In this document: one piece after another, positions 26,601-35,559 of the stretch
How positions within the stretch are numbered: the first letter of the stretch is position 1
Layout: the number at the start of each line of letters is the position of its first letter
NCBI GenBank assembly: GCA_041394145.1
Contig: JAWKIW010000021.1
Span: forward strand, 26,329-90,328
Source: JAWKIW01 sp041394145
GTDB taxonomy: Bacteria > Actinomycetota > Acidimicrobiia > Acidimicrobiales > Acidimicrobilacustridaceae
Length of the DNA stretch: 64,000 nucleotides
Direction of reading: 5' to 3'
Position numbers and translations under genes: made by a program
Notes under the pieces: model-generated
What the model saw: the letters and a program-made list of their open reading frames with translations, nothing else
The model's database searches: none
What the model was told of the DNA's origin: nothing

Positions 26601-27572
26601 TCAGGAGTCGTGGTCGCGGCGGTCGTCGCCGGTGCGCCGGCGCCGACGTTCGGCCCACCGCTGCGCCCGCTGCTCGGACGGGGTCGGCTCGTCGGGTCGG
26701 CTGACGTGCTCGCGGCGCGTCCCCAGGGACGACACCACCCGGGCGACGATCGTGACCAGGAAGATCTGGCCGGCGATGGCTTCGGCCACGGCGAGCGTGC
26801 GGGCCGCGCCGGTGCCCGGTGAGAGGTCGCCGTACCCCACGGTCGTCAGGGTGATGAAGCTGTAGTAGGTCAGCTCCGACGCCGAGGGTTCCACCGGCTG
26901 GGCGAACAGCCGGCCGTCCTGGGCGGTGGCGGCCAGGCCGAAGAGCGTGGCGAACAGCAGGCCGAGCACCAGGTAGGCCGACATGGCGGCGCCGAGCGAG
27001 CTGAGCGTGATGGCCTCGTGGTGCAGCAGCTCGCGGAGGCACAGCGCGATCGTCACGATGAACAGGACGGCCAGGATCCCGCTCGTGGCCACCTGCACCG
27101 CCTTGAGCAGCGTGGGGTGCGACGACGCCTCGCCGGTGACCACCGACGCCGCCGCACCGATCATGCCGACGATGACGAGCCATCGGATCGCCCGGCGGCT
27201 GCGCGGACGGATCCTCGATCTCGCCACTGCGGTCAGCAGGGTGAAGGCGACGAGGGCGATCGACGCCAGGCGGAACACCGGGCTGCCGGTGGACAGCGGC
27301 TCGACGAGGACCACCGCGAGGGTGAGGAGGAAGACGGGAACGAAGCTCGTCGGTCCGAAGAGGTCCGCCAGGAGGTCGTGGTGCAGCTGCGATGCCGCCG
27401 CGGTGAAGGCGCTGCGGTCGTGGTCGTCGAACGCCTCGGCCATCTCGCGCAGGTCGTCGGTCTCCCGGGCCGCCATCCGCTCGGTCAGACCGGGGCCCCG
27501 ATCGGCCGTCGGGGCGGCCTCGGTGCCGCCGTCTCCAGGTTCGGCCCGGTCGGGCGTCGACGCATCCGTCAC
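26601..27572 (-). CDS. Two-TM-pore-type potassium channel protein
   Basis: Membrane ion channel of 323 residues. The selectivity filter TLTTVGYGDLSP is followed by a last transmembrane helix (AVAEAIAGQIFLVTIVARVV). Four or five further hydrophobic segments precede it. The N-terminal ~70 residues and the C-terminal arginine-rich tail are cytoplasmic. The open frame continues upstream, but GTG 27572 is chosen because TAGGGT (27585-27580 on this strand) ends 7 bases before it, the leaderless pattern. It is divergent from the small gene at 27646 and convergent with groEL. Confidence 0.85.
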   Translation of the reverse strand: MTDASTPDRAEPGDGGTEAAPTADRGPGLTERMAARETDDLREMAEAFDDHDRSAFTAAASQLHHDLLADLFGPTSFVPVFLLTLAVVLVEPLSTGSPVFRLASIALVAFTLLTAVARSRIRPRSRRAIRWLVIVGMIGAAASVVTGEASSHPTLLKAVQVATSGILAVLFIVTIALCLRELLHHEAITLSSLGAAMSAYLVLGLLFATLFGLAATAQDGRLFAQPVEPSASELTYYSFITLTTVGYGDLSPGTGAARTLAVAEAIAGQIFLVTIVARVVSSLGTRREHVSRPDEPTPSEQRAQRWAERRRRRTGDDRRDHDS

Positions 27573-27645
27573 CCGGGGCACCCTAGAGCGCCCCGTTCCC
27601 CACCTGCCCGGACCGGGGTGCGGAGGCCCTCGGTAGGCTGCGTCC
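27573..27645. promoter_or_regulatory. Divergent promoter region with two -10 boxes
   Basis: The 73 bases between the channel gene and the small gene hold two -10 boxes facing outward. TAGGGT is on the minus strand (27580-27585), 7 bases from its GTG. TAGGCT is on the plus strand (27634-27639), 6 bases from its ATG. Neither gene has room for a ribosome binding site. Confidence 0.6.
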
Positions 27646-27813
27646 ATGGATCGTCCCCCGCCCGACCCCGCCAAGCTGCTCGCCTACTGGGACGAATGGG
27701 AGCGGGGCGAGACCTCGCCGGGCAAGCTGCTCGCCAACCTCAAGACGGCGGGGATGCCCGACCTGCTTCGCGGGCTGGTCGAACGTCGCACCGGCGCCGA
27801 CGCCGGGGAGTGA
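27646..27813 (+). CDS. Small conserved-looking protein of unknown function
   Basis: A 55-residue product starting MDRPPPDPAKLLAYWDEW and containing GETSPGKLLANLKTAGMPDL. It is acidic and amphipathic with no membrane segment, cysteines or known domain. Evidence for a real gene is the TAGGCT -10 box ending 6 bases before the ATG, and the overlap of its stop with the GTG of the Nudix gene (GTGA at 27810-27813). I have an impression of similar small actinobacterial proteins but cannot name a family. A role linked to the Nudix enzyme is an inference from coupling only. Confidence 0.7.
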   Translation: MDRPPPDPAKLLAYWDEWERGETSPGKLLANLKTAGMPDLLRGLVERRTGADAGE

Positions 27814-28658
27814 GCGCCGTGGGCGTTCCGGGGGGTGCCGCCGACCGGGTGGCCGACGGCAAGGGTCCGATGGCCGGGAACGCCGCGTCCGGCCGGGGAG
27901 CCGTCGCGGGCCCGTCGCCCGATCCGGGCCTCCCGTCGCTGTACCGACGGGGTGAGGCCGTGCCCGGCCCACCGCTGCCCCCGGGGCGCGGTGGGGTCCA
28001 GTTCATCCCCCGGCCCCGCTCGTGCCGACCGGGTGCCCCGGCACCGTGGGTCTCGATCCGTGAAGCCGACCGCGTCCTGGCCGTCGACGACGTGCGGGCC
28101 GCCCTGGCCCACGCCGGCCCGCCGTTGCTGTCGCCCCTCGAGGGAACGGGCGTGCGTGCCTCGGCGGTGCTCGCACCGCTGTACGACGAGGACGGTGAGG
28201 CCCACGTCGTGCTCACCCGCCGGGCCGCCCACCTCCGTTCCCACCGGGGCGAGGTGTCGTTCCCCGGCGGCGGTCAAGAGGGCGACGAGGTGCTGCTCGA
28301 CACGGCGCTTCGGGAGGCCGACGAGGAGACGGCGCTCGACCCGTCGTCCGTCGAGATCATCGGCGAGCTCGACCACCTGCAGACGGTGACGAGCCGGTCG
28401 TTCATCGTGCCCTATGTGGGCGTGGTGCCGGGTCGGCCGTCGCTGCGCGCCAACCCCCACGAGGTCGACACCATCCTGCACGTGCCCCTGCGCGAGCTGC
28501 TCCTCGACGAGGTGTTCCGCGAGGAGCGCTGGGGCCTGCCCCCGCTCGACCGTCCGCTGTGGTTCTTCGAGCTGGTGGGGGACACGGTGTGGGGTGCGAC
28601 GGCGGCGATGCTGCGCAACCTCCTGGCGCTCTCCCTCGGCGTCCCCTGGCGGGAGTGA
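27810..28658 (+). CDS. Nudix hydrolase, CoA-pyrophosphatase type
   Basis: Predicted to hydrolyse a nucleoside-diphosphate-linked compound such as CoA. It has the UPF0035-like lead HVVLTRRAAHLRSHRGEVSF followed by the Nudix box GGGQEGDEVLLDTALREADE with the trailing E-T of REUXEE, the CoA-diphosphatase (NudL) arrangement. From GTG 27810 the protein is 282 residues. The first ~90 residues are proline-rich and poorly conserved, and an ATG at 27870 is an alternative. The GTG overlaps the stop of the 55-residue gene, indicating coupled translation. Confidence 0.85.
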   Translation: MSAVGVPGGAADRVADGKGPMAGNAASGRGAVAGPSPDPGLPSLYRRGEAVPGPPLPPGRGGVQFIPRPRSCRPGAPAPWVSIREADRVLAVDDVRAALAHAGPPLLSPLEGTGVRASAVLAPLYDEDGEAHVVLTRRAAHLRSHRGEVSFPGGGQEGDEVLLDTALREADEETALDPSSVEIIGELDHLQTVTSRSFIVPYVGVVPGRPSLRANPHEVDTILHVPLRELLLDEVFREERWGLPPLDRPLWFFELVGDTVWGATAAMLRNLLALSLGVPWRE

Positions 28659-28684
28659 TCCGGGACCGTCGGCTCCCGTCGGAC

Positions 28685-29347
28685 TCAGCCGTGCTCGTGG
28701 GAGCGCTCCCCGAGCACGAGGTTGGTGATGCCGCCGAGCGTCAGGCCGAGGCCGATCCCGCCGGCGATGTCGAGGGGTAGGTGGGCGCCGACGTACATGC
28801 GGGCGCCCGAGACCTCCAGCGCGATGGCCAGCGCCGCCAGCCGAGCCGGCAGGGGGAGCGACGGTCCGATCGTGACACCGAGCGCGGTGGACACCGCGGC
28901 GTGGCCCGACGGGAAGCCCAGGCCGCGCTGCTCCTGGCCGCGCACCTGCACCCCGTCGAGGTGGGCGGCCGGTCGTCCCCGGCGCACGCCCTTCTTGGCC
29001 AGCTTGGGCAGGCCCCAGGCGACGAGCCCGACGACGGCGGCGCCGACGGCGGTGCGGCGGCGGCCGGACCACCACACCAGCCCGGCGACGACCGGGGCGG
29101 CGCCCAGGCTCCCGGCCTGCATGAGCGCCCAGGTCGGCGCGTGCAGGGCGGCGGGCAGGTCGTTGATGGTGGTGAAGACCTGGTGCTCGGTGGGGCCCAC
29201 CTCGCGGCGGCGCGCCACTGCCGCCGTGCCGGTGAACAGCGCCAGCCCGATGGCGACGAGCCCGCCGTCGACGAGCGCCTCGCTGGTCGACAACGGTCGC
29301 CGGGCGGGGACCAGGGGAAGGGCGGACGAGGTGGGCACGGCGGGCAA
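28685..29347 (-). CDS. PAP2-family membrane phosphatase
   Basis: Integral membrane lipid phosphatase with the three PAP2 motifs: KKGVRRGRP, PSGHAAVS and ARMYVGAHLPLDI. About six hydrophobic helices are present in 220 residues. It may dephosphorylate undecaprenyl pyrophosphate or phosphatidic acid. The TTG at 29347 is called because a TAGATT box (29355-29360, minus strand) ends 7 bases before it. A GTG at 29338 is the alternative, shortening the protein by 3 residues. It converges with the Nudix gene. Confidence 0.85.
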   Translation of the reverse strand: MPAVPTSSALPLVPARRPLSTSEALVDGGLVAIGLALFTGTAAVARRREVGPTEHQVFTTINDLPAALHAPTWALMQAGSLGAAPVVAGLVWWSGRRRTAVGAAVVGLVAWGLPKLAKKGVRRGRPAAHLDGVQVRGQEQRGLGFPSGHAAVSTALGVTIGPSLPLPARLAALAIALEVSGARMYVGAHLPLDIAGGIGLGLTLGGITNLVLGERSHEHG

Positions 29348-29424
29348 GGACCGGAATCTACCGTCGCGCGGAGGACTGGCTCCCCGCAGGCTCGGCGCCG
29401 GGGGCGGCGGGGTGGTCCGCCGGC

Positions 29425-30285
29425 TCAGCCCGGGGCACGCTCGAGCACGAGCTGGCGATGGGTCCAAGTGATGCGACCGGTCGTGCGGGCCTCGAGGAGC
29501 TCGTCGAGCCCATCGGCCAGCGCGTCGACGACCGCGGGGTCGACGTGGTGCTCGACGTACGGGTCGTGGCGCCAGGTGGCCAGGTTCATGGCGAAGATGC
29601 GGGCCACGACGGCGGTCGACGGGGCGATGGTCGCCGTCTCGCTGGCGACCGTCCTCAGGCCGGGGACGCCGCGGGCGTCGCGCACGTCGCTCCCGACGTA
29701 GAGGTGGGCGCCGTAGTGGGCGATCATCGCTCCCGACACGTCGAGGTAGGTGCGGAACACCTCGATCTCGGTGTCGATGCGCTCGACCTCGTCGACGAGC
29801 AGCCGGCCACCGGGGCGCAGCTGGGTGCCCCAGCGGCCGAGGGTCTCGACCGGATCGGGGAGGTGGGTGAGCAGGTACCGGGCGAACACGAGATCGGCAG
29901 CGGGCACCGGCCACGGCAGCCGGGTGACGTCGTGGTGGACGAAGCGGATCGTGCCCGGCATCGGTCCCAGGTTCGCCGCCTCGGCGGCCGCTCGTGTCAC
30001 GAAGGCGGCGGACGCGTCGAGGCCCACGGTCTCGCGCGCGTCGGTGACGCGAGCGACCAGGCGCGTCGTGTGGCCGGGCCCGCAGCCGAGGTCGACGGCG
30101 AGCCTCGGCCGATCAGGGGCGTGGGCCCGCAGCATGGCCTCGCTGGTCGGGCCGAAGACCTCCGCCAACAGGACCAGGCGGTCGCCGGCCACCCGGTTGT
30201 CGCCCAGCGCGTAGTGGGGACGTGCTGCGGTGGGACCATCGCCACCCGCCAGCGCCGCCCCCCCGTCCTCGAGCCCCTCTGCCAT
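29425..30285 (-). CDS. Class I SAM-dependent methyltransferase
   Basis: A 286-residue methyltransferase with motif I LAVDLGCGPGHTTRLVA, the acidic loop VGLDAS, motif III-like FVHHDVTRLPWPVPAADLVF and post-I LRPGGRLLVDEVERID. The N-terminal LGDNRVAGDRL and the C-terminal helices fit small-molecule methyltransferases. The open frame extends far upstream, but ATG 30285 is the last start before the conserved region. It is divergent from the gene at 30346. Substrate unknown. Confidence 0.85.
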   Translation of the reverse strand: MAEGLEDGGAALAGGDGPTAARPHYALGDNRVAGDRLVLLAEVFGPTSEAMLRAHAPDRPRLAVDLGCGPGHTTRLVARVTDARETVGLDASAAFVTRAAAEAANLGPMPGTIRFVHHDVTRLPWPVPAADLVFARYLLTHLPDPVETLGRWGTQLRPGGRLLVDEVERIDTEIEVFRTYLDVSGAMIAHYGAHLYVGSDVRDARGVPGLRTVASETATIAPSTAVVARIFAMNLATWRHDPYVEHHVDPAVVDALADGLDELLEARTTGRITWTHRQLVLERAPG

Positions 30286-30345
30286 GGAGCGGGACCCTGG
30301 CCGGTGCGGACCCTCGGGGGCAAGCCGGTTCGGTAGCCTCGGGGG

Positions 30346-30738
30346 ATGCCCACCCTCACGTTCACGGCCGAGACGCACCAGGAGCTCGTGGCGCAGGTCA
30401 AGCGGTGGCTGGCCTCGCTCGATGCCGAGGAGGACGGTTCGATCACCGTCAAGCAGGCGGTCGAGCAGGGGGCTGAGCTGACCAAGGACGCGCTGCGCAT
30501 CATCGCCTCGGCTGCGCCGAAGCCCGTGGCCCAGAACGACGTCGTCAAGGCGCTCACCGACATGGGCTACAAGGCGACCGACGTCACCAAGGAGCGGGTG
30601 GTGGAGGGGCTCGGCAGCGTCGAGGACCTGACCGGCGGCAGCGTCTTGAAGCAGGTCTCGGAGAAGGGCCGCAACGCGGTCTACGAGATGAACGTCACCA
30701 TCGCCAAGCAGATCCTGAAGACCCTGCATGGCACGTGA
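30346..30738 (+). CDS. Conserved-looking protein of unknown function
   Basis: A soluble 130-residue protein beginning MPTLTFTAETHQELVAQVKR. It is helix-rich with repeated lysines and the segments AAPKPVAQNDVVKALTDMGY and SEKGRNAVYEMNVTIAKQIL. The central part has a winged-helix-like pattern, but I do not recognise the family. A TAGCCT -10 box (30334-30339) ends 6 bases before the ATG, indicating leaderless transcription. The last 11 bases overlap the start of the next gene, so the two are probably translated together. Confidence 0.75.
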   Translation: MPTLTFTAETHQELVAQVKRWLASLDAEEDGSITVKQAVEQGAELTKDALRIIASAAPKPVAQNDVVKALTDMGYKATDVTKERVVEGLGSVEDLTGGSVLKQVSEKGRNAVYEMNVTIAKQILKTLHGT

Positions 30739-31408
30739 GCGACGCCGGATGACCGCCGCGGACGAGCACGCGGTGACGACCGACGTCGACGACGTCGTCG
30801 AGCCGTCGCGGTCGACCGACGGCGAGCCGGTCCCGCCCGCCGGGCACGAGACCGACACCGAGACCGACGTCGACGGTGTTGCCGGTCCCGAGGGCTCCGT
30901 CGAGGACCAGGGGCCCGACGCCGAAGCCGCTGATGCCGCGGTGGCCGAGGCGATCGCGCGCTTCGAGTCCCAGCGTCGGCCCCGGGCCCAGCGCGATCGG
31001 GCCGTGCAGCACGCAGCTCGGGAGTCCATGGCCGCCATCGAGAAGTTCCTCGGCCTCGCCCGAGCCAAGGGCAACCCCGGCCGGGAGAAGGTCTGGGTCG
31101 GGCGGGTGCTCAAGCACCGGGTCAAGGCCTGGCAGCTCGTCTACGACTTCGACGCCGACTACGCCTACGTGGCCCGGATGGACCGCGGCGTGTATCTCAC
31201 CGCCAAGGGCAAGGTGCTGTTCACGGTGGCCGACTCCCGCCCCTCCCGCCGCCATGTGGCGTGGAAGTGCGACCACCGGTCCCTCGACACGTTCCTCGAC
31301 CGGTTCGCCGGCGAGCACGACGTCTTGAAGACCCCGCTGCTGCACCACCGGCGCCTGCTCGAGGGCATCGCCCGGATCTGCGCCGAGCAGCACCTCGACT
31401 GGGGCTGA
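30728..31408 (+). CDS. Protein of unknown function coupled to the preceding gene
   Basis: A 226-residue product. The first ~75 residues are acidic and disordered (TDVDDVVEPSRSTDGEPVPP). The remainder is a compact basic domain (ARESMAAIEKFLGLARAKG, VYDFDADYAYVARMDRGVYL, HVAWKCDHRSLDTFLDRFAG). No known motif was identified. ATG 30728 overlaps the previous gene, and ATG 30749 would also give a plausible protein. The pair with the 130-residue gene is an uncharacterised two-gene unit. Confidence 0.75.
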   Translation: MARERRRMTAADEHAVTTDVDDVVEPSRSTDGEPVPPAGHETDTETDVDGVAGPEGSVEDQGPDAEAADAAVAEAIARFESQRRPRAQRDRAVQHAARESMAAIEKFLGLARAKGNPGREKVWVGRVLKHRVKAWQLVYDFDADYAYVARMDRGVYLTAKGKVLFTVADSRPSRRHVAWKCDHRSLDTFLDRFAGEHDVLKTPLLHHRRLLEGIARICAEQHLDWG

Positions 31409-31470
31409 CGGGCATCCGGTCGGCGTCGGCCTGCCCGTCGCCGGCCGTTCCCCGGGTCGGCCCGCCGCAC

Positions 31471-31476
31471 TAGACT
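31471..31476 (+). promoter_or_regulatory. TAGACT -10 box of the guaB3 transcript
   Basis: TAGACT at 31471-31476 lies in the 137-base gap before guaB3 and predicts a leader of roughly 63 nt ending in GAAGTGAGGTGCCGCA before the GTG. The identical hexamer precedes glmS. Confidence 0.4.
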
Positions 31477-31545
31477 GCTCGCTTTCCCACGCCGCACACC
31501 CGCGCCGTCGGGGGCGGCGGCCCGGTCCAGAAGTGAGGTGCCGCA

Positions 31546-32709
31546 GTGGCCGAGATCGAGATCGGCATCGGCAAGTCGGGCCGTCGGGCCTACGGGTTCG
31601 ACGAGATCGCCATCGTCCCGAGCCGGCGCACCCGCGACCCCGAGGACGTCGACATCTCCTGGGAGATCGACGCCTTCCGCTTCGAGCTGCCGCTCATGGC
31701 CGCGGCCATGGACGGCGTGGTCAGCCCGGCGACGGCCATCGAGATGGGCCGCCTCGGCGGGGTCGGGGTGCTCAACCTGGAAGGGCTGTGGACCCGCTAC
31801 GCCGACCCCGAGGCGCTCTTCGAGGAGATCGCGTCCCTGCCCGCCGAGAAGGCGACGCGCCGCATGCAGGAGATCTACGCCGAGCCGATCAAGCCCGAGC
31901 TCATCACCGAGCGCATCGGCGAGATCAACGCCGCCGGCGTGGTCTCGGCGGCGTCGGTGACCCCGCAGCGGTGCGCTCAGCTGACGCCCCAGCTCCTCGA
32001 AGCCGAGCTGGACCTGCTCGTCATCCAGGGCACGGTGGTGTCCGCCGAGCACGTGTCGAAGAACCAGGAGCCGCTCAACCTCAAGCGGTTCGTGCGCGAG
32101 CTCGACATGCCGGTCATCGTCGGGGGCTGCGCCAGCTACCAGGCCGCCCTGCACCTGATGCGCACCGGTGCGGCCGGCATCCTCGTCGGGGTCGGGCCGG
32201 GCCAGGCCTGCACCACCCGTGGGGTGCTGGGCATCGGCGTGCCCCAGGCGACGGCCATCGCCGACGCCCGGGCGGCGCGCATGCGCCACCTCGACGAGAC
32301 CGGCGTCTACGTGCACGTCATCGCCGATGGCGGCATGGCGACGGGGGGCGACATCGCCAAGGCCGTGGTGTGCGGTGCCGATGCCGTGATGATCGGCTCA
32401 CCGCTGGCCGCCGCCCAGGAGGCCCCCGGTCGGGGCTTCCACTGGGGCATGGCCACCTTCCACCCGAGCCTGCCGCGCGGTGCCCGGGTGGAGACGGGCG
32501 TCCGGGGCACGCTCGAGGAGATCCTCGTGGGGCCGGCAGCCGAGAACGACGGGCGGCTCAACCTGTTCGGCGCGCTGCGCACCTCGATGGCCACCTGCGG
32601 CTACGAGTCGCTCAAGGAGTTCCAGAAGGCCGAGATCATGGTGGCCCCGTCGCTGCTCACCGAGGGCAAGTCGCTGCAGCGCTCGCAGGGCCTGGGCATG
32701 GGGCACTGA
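31546..32709 (+). CDS. guaB3: GuaB3-family IMP dehydrogenase-related protein
   Basis: A 387-residue TIM-barrel protein of the actinobacterial GuaB3 branch of the IMPDH/GMPR family. It starts AEIEIGIGKSGRRAYGFDEI and has the cysteine-loop equivalent GVGPGQACTTRGVLGIGVPQ and the phosphate site HVIADGGMATGGDIAKA. It lacks the CBS pair of full-length GuaB (~500 residues). GTG 31546 is used. The position directly before guaA suggests a purine role, though whether it catalyses IMP oxidation is not settled by sequence. Confidence 0.92.
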   Translation: MAEIEIGIGKSGRRAYGFDEIAIVPSRRTRDPEDVDISWEIDAFRFELPLMAAAMDGVVSPATAIEMGRLGGVGVLNLEGLWTRYADPEALFEEIASLPAEKATRRMQEIYAEPIKPELITERIGEINAAGVVSAASVTPQRCAQLTPQLLEAELDLLVIQGTVVSAEHVSKNQEPLNLKRFVRELDMPVIVGGCASYQAALHLMRTGAAGILVGVGPGQACTTRGVLGIGVPQATAIADARAARMRHLDETGVYVHVIADGGMATGGDIAKAVVCGADAVMIGSPLAAAQEAPGRGFHWGMATFHPSLPRGARVETGVRGTLEEILVGPAAENDGRLNLFGALRTSMATCGYESLKEFQKAEIMVAPSLLTEGKSLQRSQGLGMGH

Positions 32710-32779
32710 CCGCCGTGACCACCCGGCCCCGCACCGCTGCCCACGCCGACGTCCACCCGACCGCCGCGAGCCGCTCCCG

Positions 32780-34327
32780 ATGACCGACCAGAGCTTCGAC
32801 ACCGTCCTCGTCGTCGACTTCGGCGCCCAGTACGCGCAGCTGATCGCCCGCCGCGTCCGTGAGGCGCACGTCTACTCCGAGATCGTCCCCCACACCATCA
32901 CCGCCGCCGAGATCGCCGAGCGCCGGCCGGCCGGCGTCATCCTGAGCGGCGGTCCGGCCTCGGTCCACGTGCAGGGCGCGCCCCGCCTCGACCCCGCCGT
33001 CTACGAGGCCGGGGTCCCGGTGCTCGGCATCTGCTACGGCGCCCAGCTGGTGGCCCTGCAGCTCGGCGGCGACGTGGCCAACACCGGTCAGGGCGAGTAC
33101 GGCAAGACCGAGCTGGCGATCGCCGATGAGGATGCGCTGCTGTTCCACCACGACCAGCCCCGCACCCAGCCGGTGTGGATGAGCCACTTCGACTCGATCA
33201 TGGCGCCGCCCGCCGGCTTCGTCGTCACCGCCACCACCGCCCAGACGCCGGCTGCCGCCTTCGAGCAGCGCGAGCGGGGTCTGTTCGGCGTGCAGTTCCA
33301 CCCCGAGGTCGTGCACACACCCCACGGCCAGGAGATCCTCAAGCACTTCCTCTACGAGGCGTGCGGGTGCCGACCCACCTGGACGATGACCTCGATCATC
33401 GAGGAGCAGGTGAGTGCCATCCGCGAGCAGGTCGGCGGCGACCGCGTCATCTGCGGCCTGTCCGGTGGCGTCGACTCGTCGGTGGCGGCCGCGCTCGTGC
33501 ACAAGGCCATCGGGCACCAGCTCACCTGCGTGTTCGTCGACACCGGGCTGATGCGCCAGGACGAGGGCGAGCAGGTCGTGGAGACCTTCCGGCGCAACTT
33601 CGGGATCGAGCTCGTCCACGTTCGGGCCGCCGACCGCTTCTTCGAGCGCCTCGCCGGCATCGTCGACCCCGAGGAGAAGCGCAAGGCCATCGGCGAGCTG
33701 TTCATCCGGGTGTTCGAGGACGCCGCCGGCGGTGTGCAGGACGCCCGCTTCCTGGTGCAGGGGACGCTGTACCCCGACGTCATCGAGTCGGGCACCAAGG
33801 ACGCCGCCAAGATCAAGAGCCACCACAACGTGGGGGGCCTGCCCGAGGACATGGACTTCGAGCTGGTCGAGCCCCTCCGGCTGCTGTTCAAGGACGAGGT
33901 GCGCCGCGTCGGCGAGGAGCTGGGGCTGCCCGAGGAGATCGTGTGGCGCCAGCCGTTCCCGGGGCCGGGCCTCGGCGTGCGCATCATCGGCGAGGTCACG
34001 CCCGAGAAGGTGGCGATCCTGCAGAGGGCCGACCACATCGTGCGAGAGGAGGTCCGCAAGGCCGGCCTCGAGCGCGAGGTGTGGCAGGCGTTCGCCGTGC
34101 TGCCCGACATCCGCAGCGTCGGGGTGATGGGCGACGAGCGCACCTACGCCTACCCGATCGTGATCCGGGCGGTGACGAGCGAAGACGCCATGACCGCCGA
34201 CTGGGCCCGGCTGCCCTACGACCTGCTCGAGAAGATGTCGAGCCGCATCATCAACGAGGTCGGCGGCGTCAACCGCGTGGCCTACGACATCACGTCGAAG
34301 CCGCCCGGCACCATCGAGTGGGAGTGA
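32780..34327 (+). CDS. guaA: GMP synthase (glutamine-hydrolysing)
   Basis: Aminates XMP to GMP using glutamine and ATP. The 515-residue enzyme has a class I amidotransferase domain with triad C85 (GICYGAQ), H174 and E176 (QFHPEV). The ATP-pyrophosphatase P-loop is LSGGVDSS (about 227-234), and the C-terminal dimerisation domain ends DITSKPPGTIEWE. Length and motifs are complete. It begins 70 bases after guaB3 and converges with the LLM gene on the other strand. Confidence 0.97.
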   Translation: MTDQSFDTVLVVDFGAQYAQLIARRVREAHVYSEIVPHTITAAEIAERRPAGVILSGGPASVHVQGAPRLDPAVYEAGVPVLGICYGAQLVALQLGGDVANTGQGEYGKTELAIADEDALLFHHDQPRTQPVWMSHFDSIMAPPAGFVVTATTAQTPAAAFEQRERGLFGVQFHPEVVHTPHGQEILKHFLYEACGCRPTWTMTSIIEEQVSAIREQVGGDRVICGLSGGVDSSVAAALVHKAIGHQLTCVFVDTGLMRQDEGEQVVETFRRNFGIELVHVRAADRFFERLAGIVDPEEKRKAIGELFIRVFEDAAGGVQDARFLVQGTLYPDVIESGTKDAAKIKSHHNVGGLPEDMDFELVEPLRLLFKDEVRRVGEELGLPEEIVWRQPFPGPGLGVRIIGEVTPEKVAILQRADHIVREEVRKAGLEREVWQAFAVLPDIRSVGVMGDERTYAYPIVIRAVTSEDAMTADWARLPYDLLEKMSSRIINEVGGVNRVAYDITSKPPGTIEWE

Positions 34328-34363
34328 CCCGGCGCTGCGCCTCGTGGCTCGCCGAGCCTGCCG

Positions 34364-35308
34364 TCACGTCCCGGCCAGGCGGGCGACCACCGGGGCCATG
34401 GTGTCGATGGCCTCGACGCCCACTCCGATGTGGGAGAGGCCCAGATCCTCGCGCCGCGCCACGCACTGCTCGACGATGTCGTCGACATTGCCGGCGAGCG
34501 CATGGGGGCACTCCAGCGCCTCGTCGGGGGTGAGGCCGAACGCCGGGCCGATGACCTCGGCGAGCGCCCGGCGGTCGTTGGTGATCTCGACCAGGTGGAT
34601 GCGGGTCTGCAGCTCGAGCCGGTCGAACCGCTCGCCGGCGGCCTCTCTGATCCACGCCAGCTTGCGGCGCGTCGAGTCCAGCGTCGCGGTCGGTCCCGCG
34701 GTGTCGTCGATGCGGCCGTGGTCGAGCCGGATGTTGAGGCCGACGATGTCGGCCTCGCGGGCGGCCACCTGCAGGATGTGCTTGCCACCGCCGCCGATGA
34801 GGATCGGCGGGTGCGGGCGCTGGACGGGCTTGGGGGTCCCCTCCAGGCCGCGGATCGTGTAGTGGTCGCCCTCGAAGTGCATCGGGCCGTCGGCGAACAG
34901 GCCCTTGATCACGGCGAGGGCCTCGGTCATGCGGTCGATGCGCAGCTTCGGCGGGTCGAGCGCGATGCCGGCGCGCTCGTAGTCGGTGGTCATCCAGCCG
35001 GCGCCCAGGCCCATCTCGAAGCGGCCGCTGGAGAGCAGGTCGAGGGTGGCGGCCTCCTTGGCGAGCACCACGGGGTGGTGGTAGTCGTTGCAGTAGACGA
35101 GGGCGCCGAGGCGCAGGGTCGAGGTGGCGTCGGCGGCAGCCATGATGGCCGGCGTGGTGGCGAGCTGGTCGTCGAGGTGGTCCGCCACCGTGAGCGTGGC
35201 GTAGCCCAGGTCCTCGGCCTTGCGGGCGAGCTCGCGCCATGCCGCCGCGTCCGGGGCCGAGGAGGCCTGGAGGCCGAAGCGGAACGGGCGGGCGGTGGGT
35301 GCAGGCAT
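34364..35308 (-). CDS. LLM-class F420-dependent oxidoreductase
   Basis: A 314-residue luciferase-like oxidoreductase with FRFGLQASSAPDAAAWRELA, LGYATLTVADHLDDQLATTP, LLSSGRFEMGLGAGWMTTDY and PHPPILIGGGGKHILQVAAR. These resemble actinobacterial F420-dependent LLM proteins of the TIGR03621 type (recalled, not searched). ATG 35308 begins MPAPTARPFRFG. It converges with guaA (36-base gap) and diverges from the gene at 35560. Substrate unknown. Confidence 0.87.
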   Translation of the reverse strand: MPAPTARPFRFGLQASSAPDAAAWRELARKAEDLGYATLTVADHLDDQLATTPAIMAAADATSTLRLGALVYCNDYHHPVVLAKEAATLDLLSSGRFEMGLGAGWMTTDYERAGIALDPPKLRIDRMTEALAVIKGLFADGPMHFEGDHYTIRGLEGTPKPVQRPHPPILIGGGGKHILQVAAREADIVGLNIRLDHGRIDDTAGPTATLDSTRRKLAWIREAAGERFDRLELQTRIHLVEITNDRRALAEVIGPAFGLTPDEALECPHALAGNVDDIVEQCVARREDLGLSHIGVGVEAIDTMAPVVARLAGT

Positions 35309-35559
35309 GGGGTTCCTCGTCGACGGCTTCAGGGATCGGACGGACAGATTCTCCTTCCCCGTGACCCCGGAGCCGGTGTTCGACGCCGTGACGGCATCGG
35401 CACCGCGGGCACTACCGCAAGCCAGGACGTCGCGGCCCGGTCGGGCGAAAGGCCCGCGAGTAGGCTTTCACCCGCGATCTGCGTAGCCGTCCCCGTCGAC
35501 CGGGGTCGTTGTCCACCGGCTGCGGACGGGCCGTGACGATCCCCCCGGAGGGGCCAACC

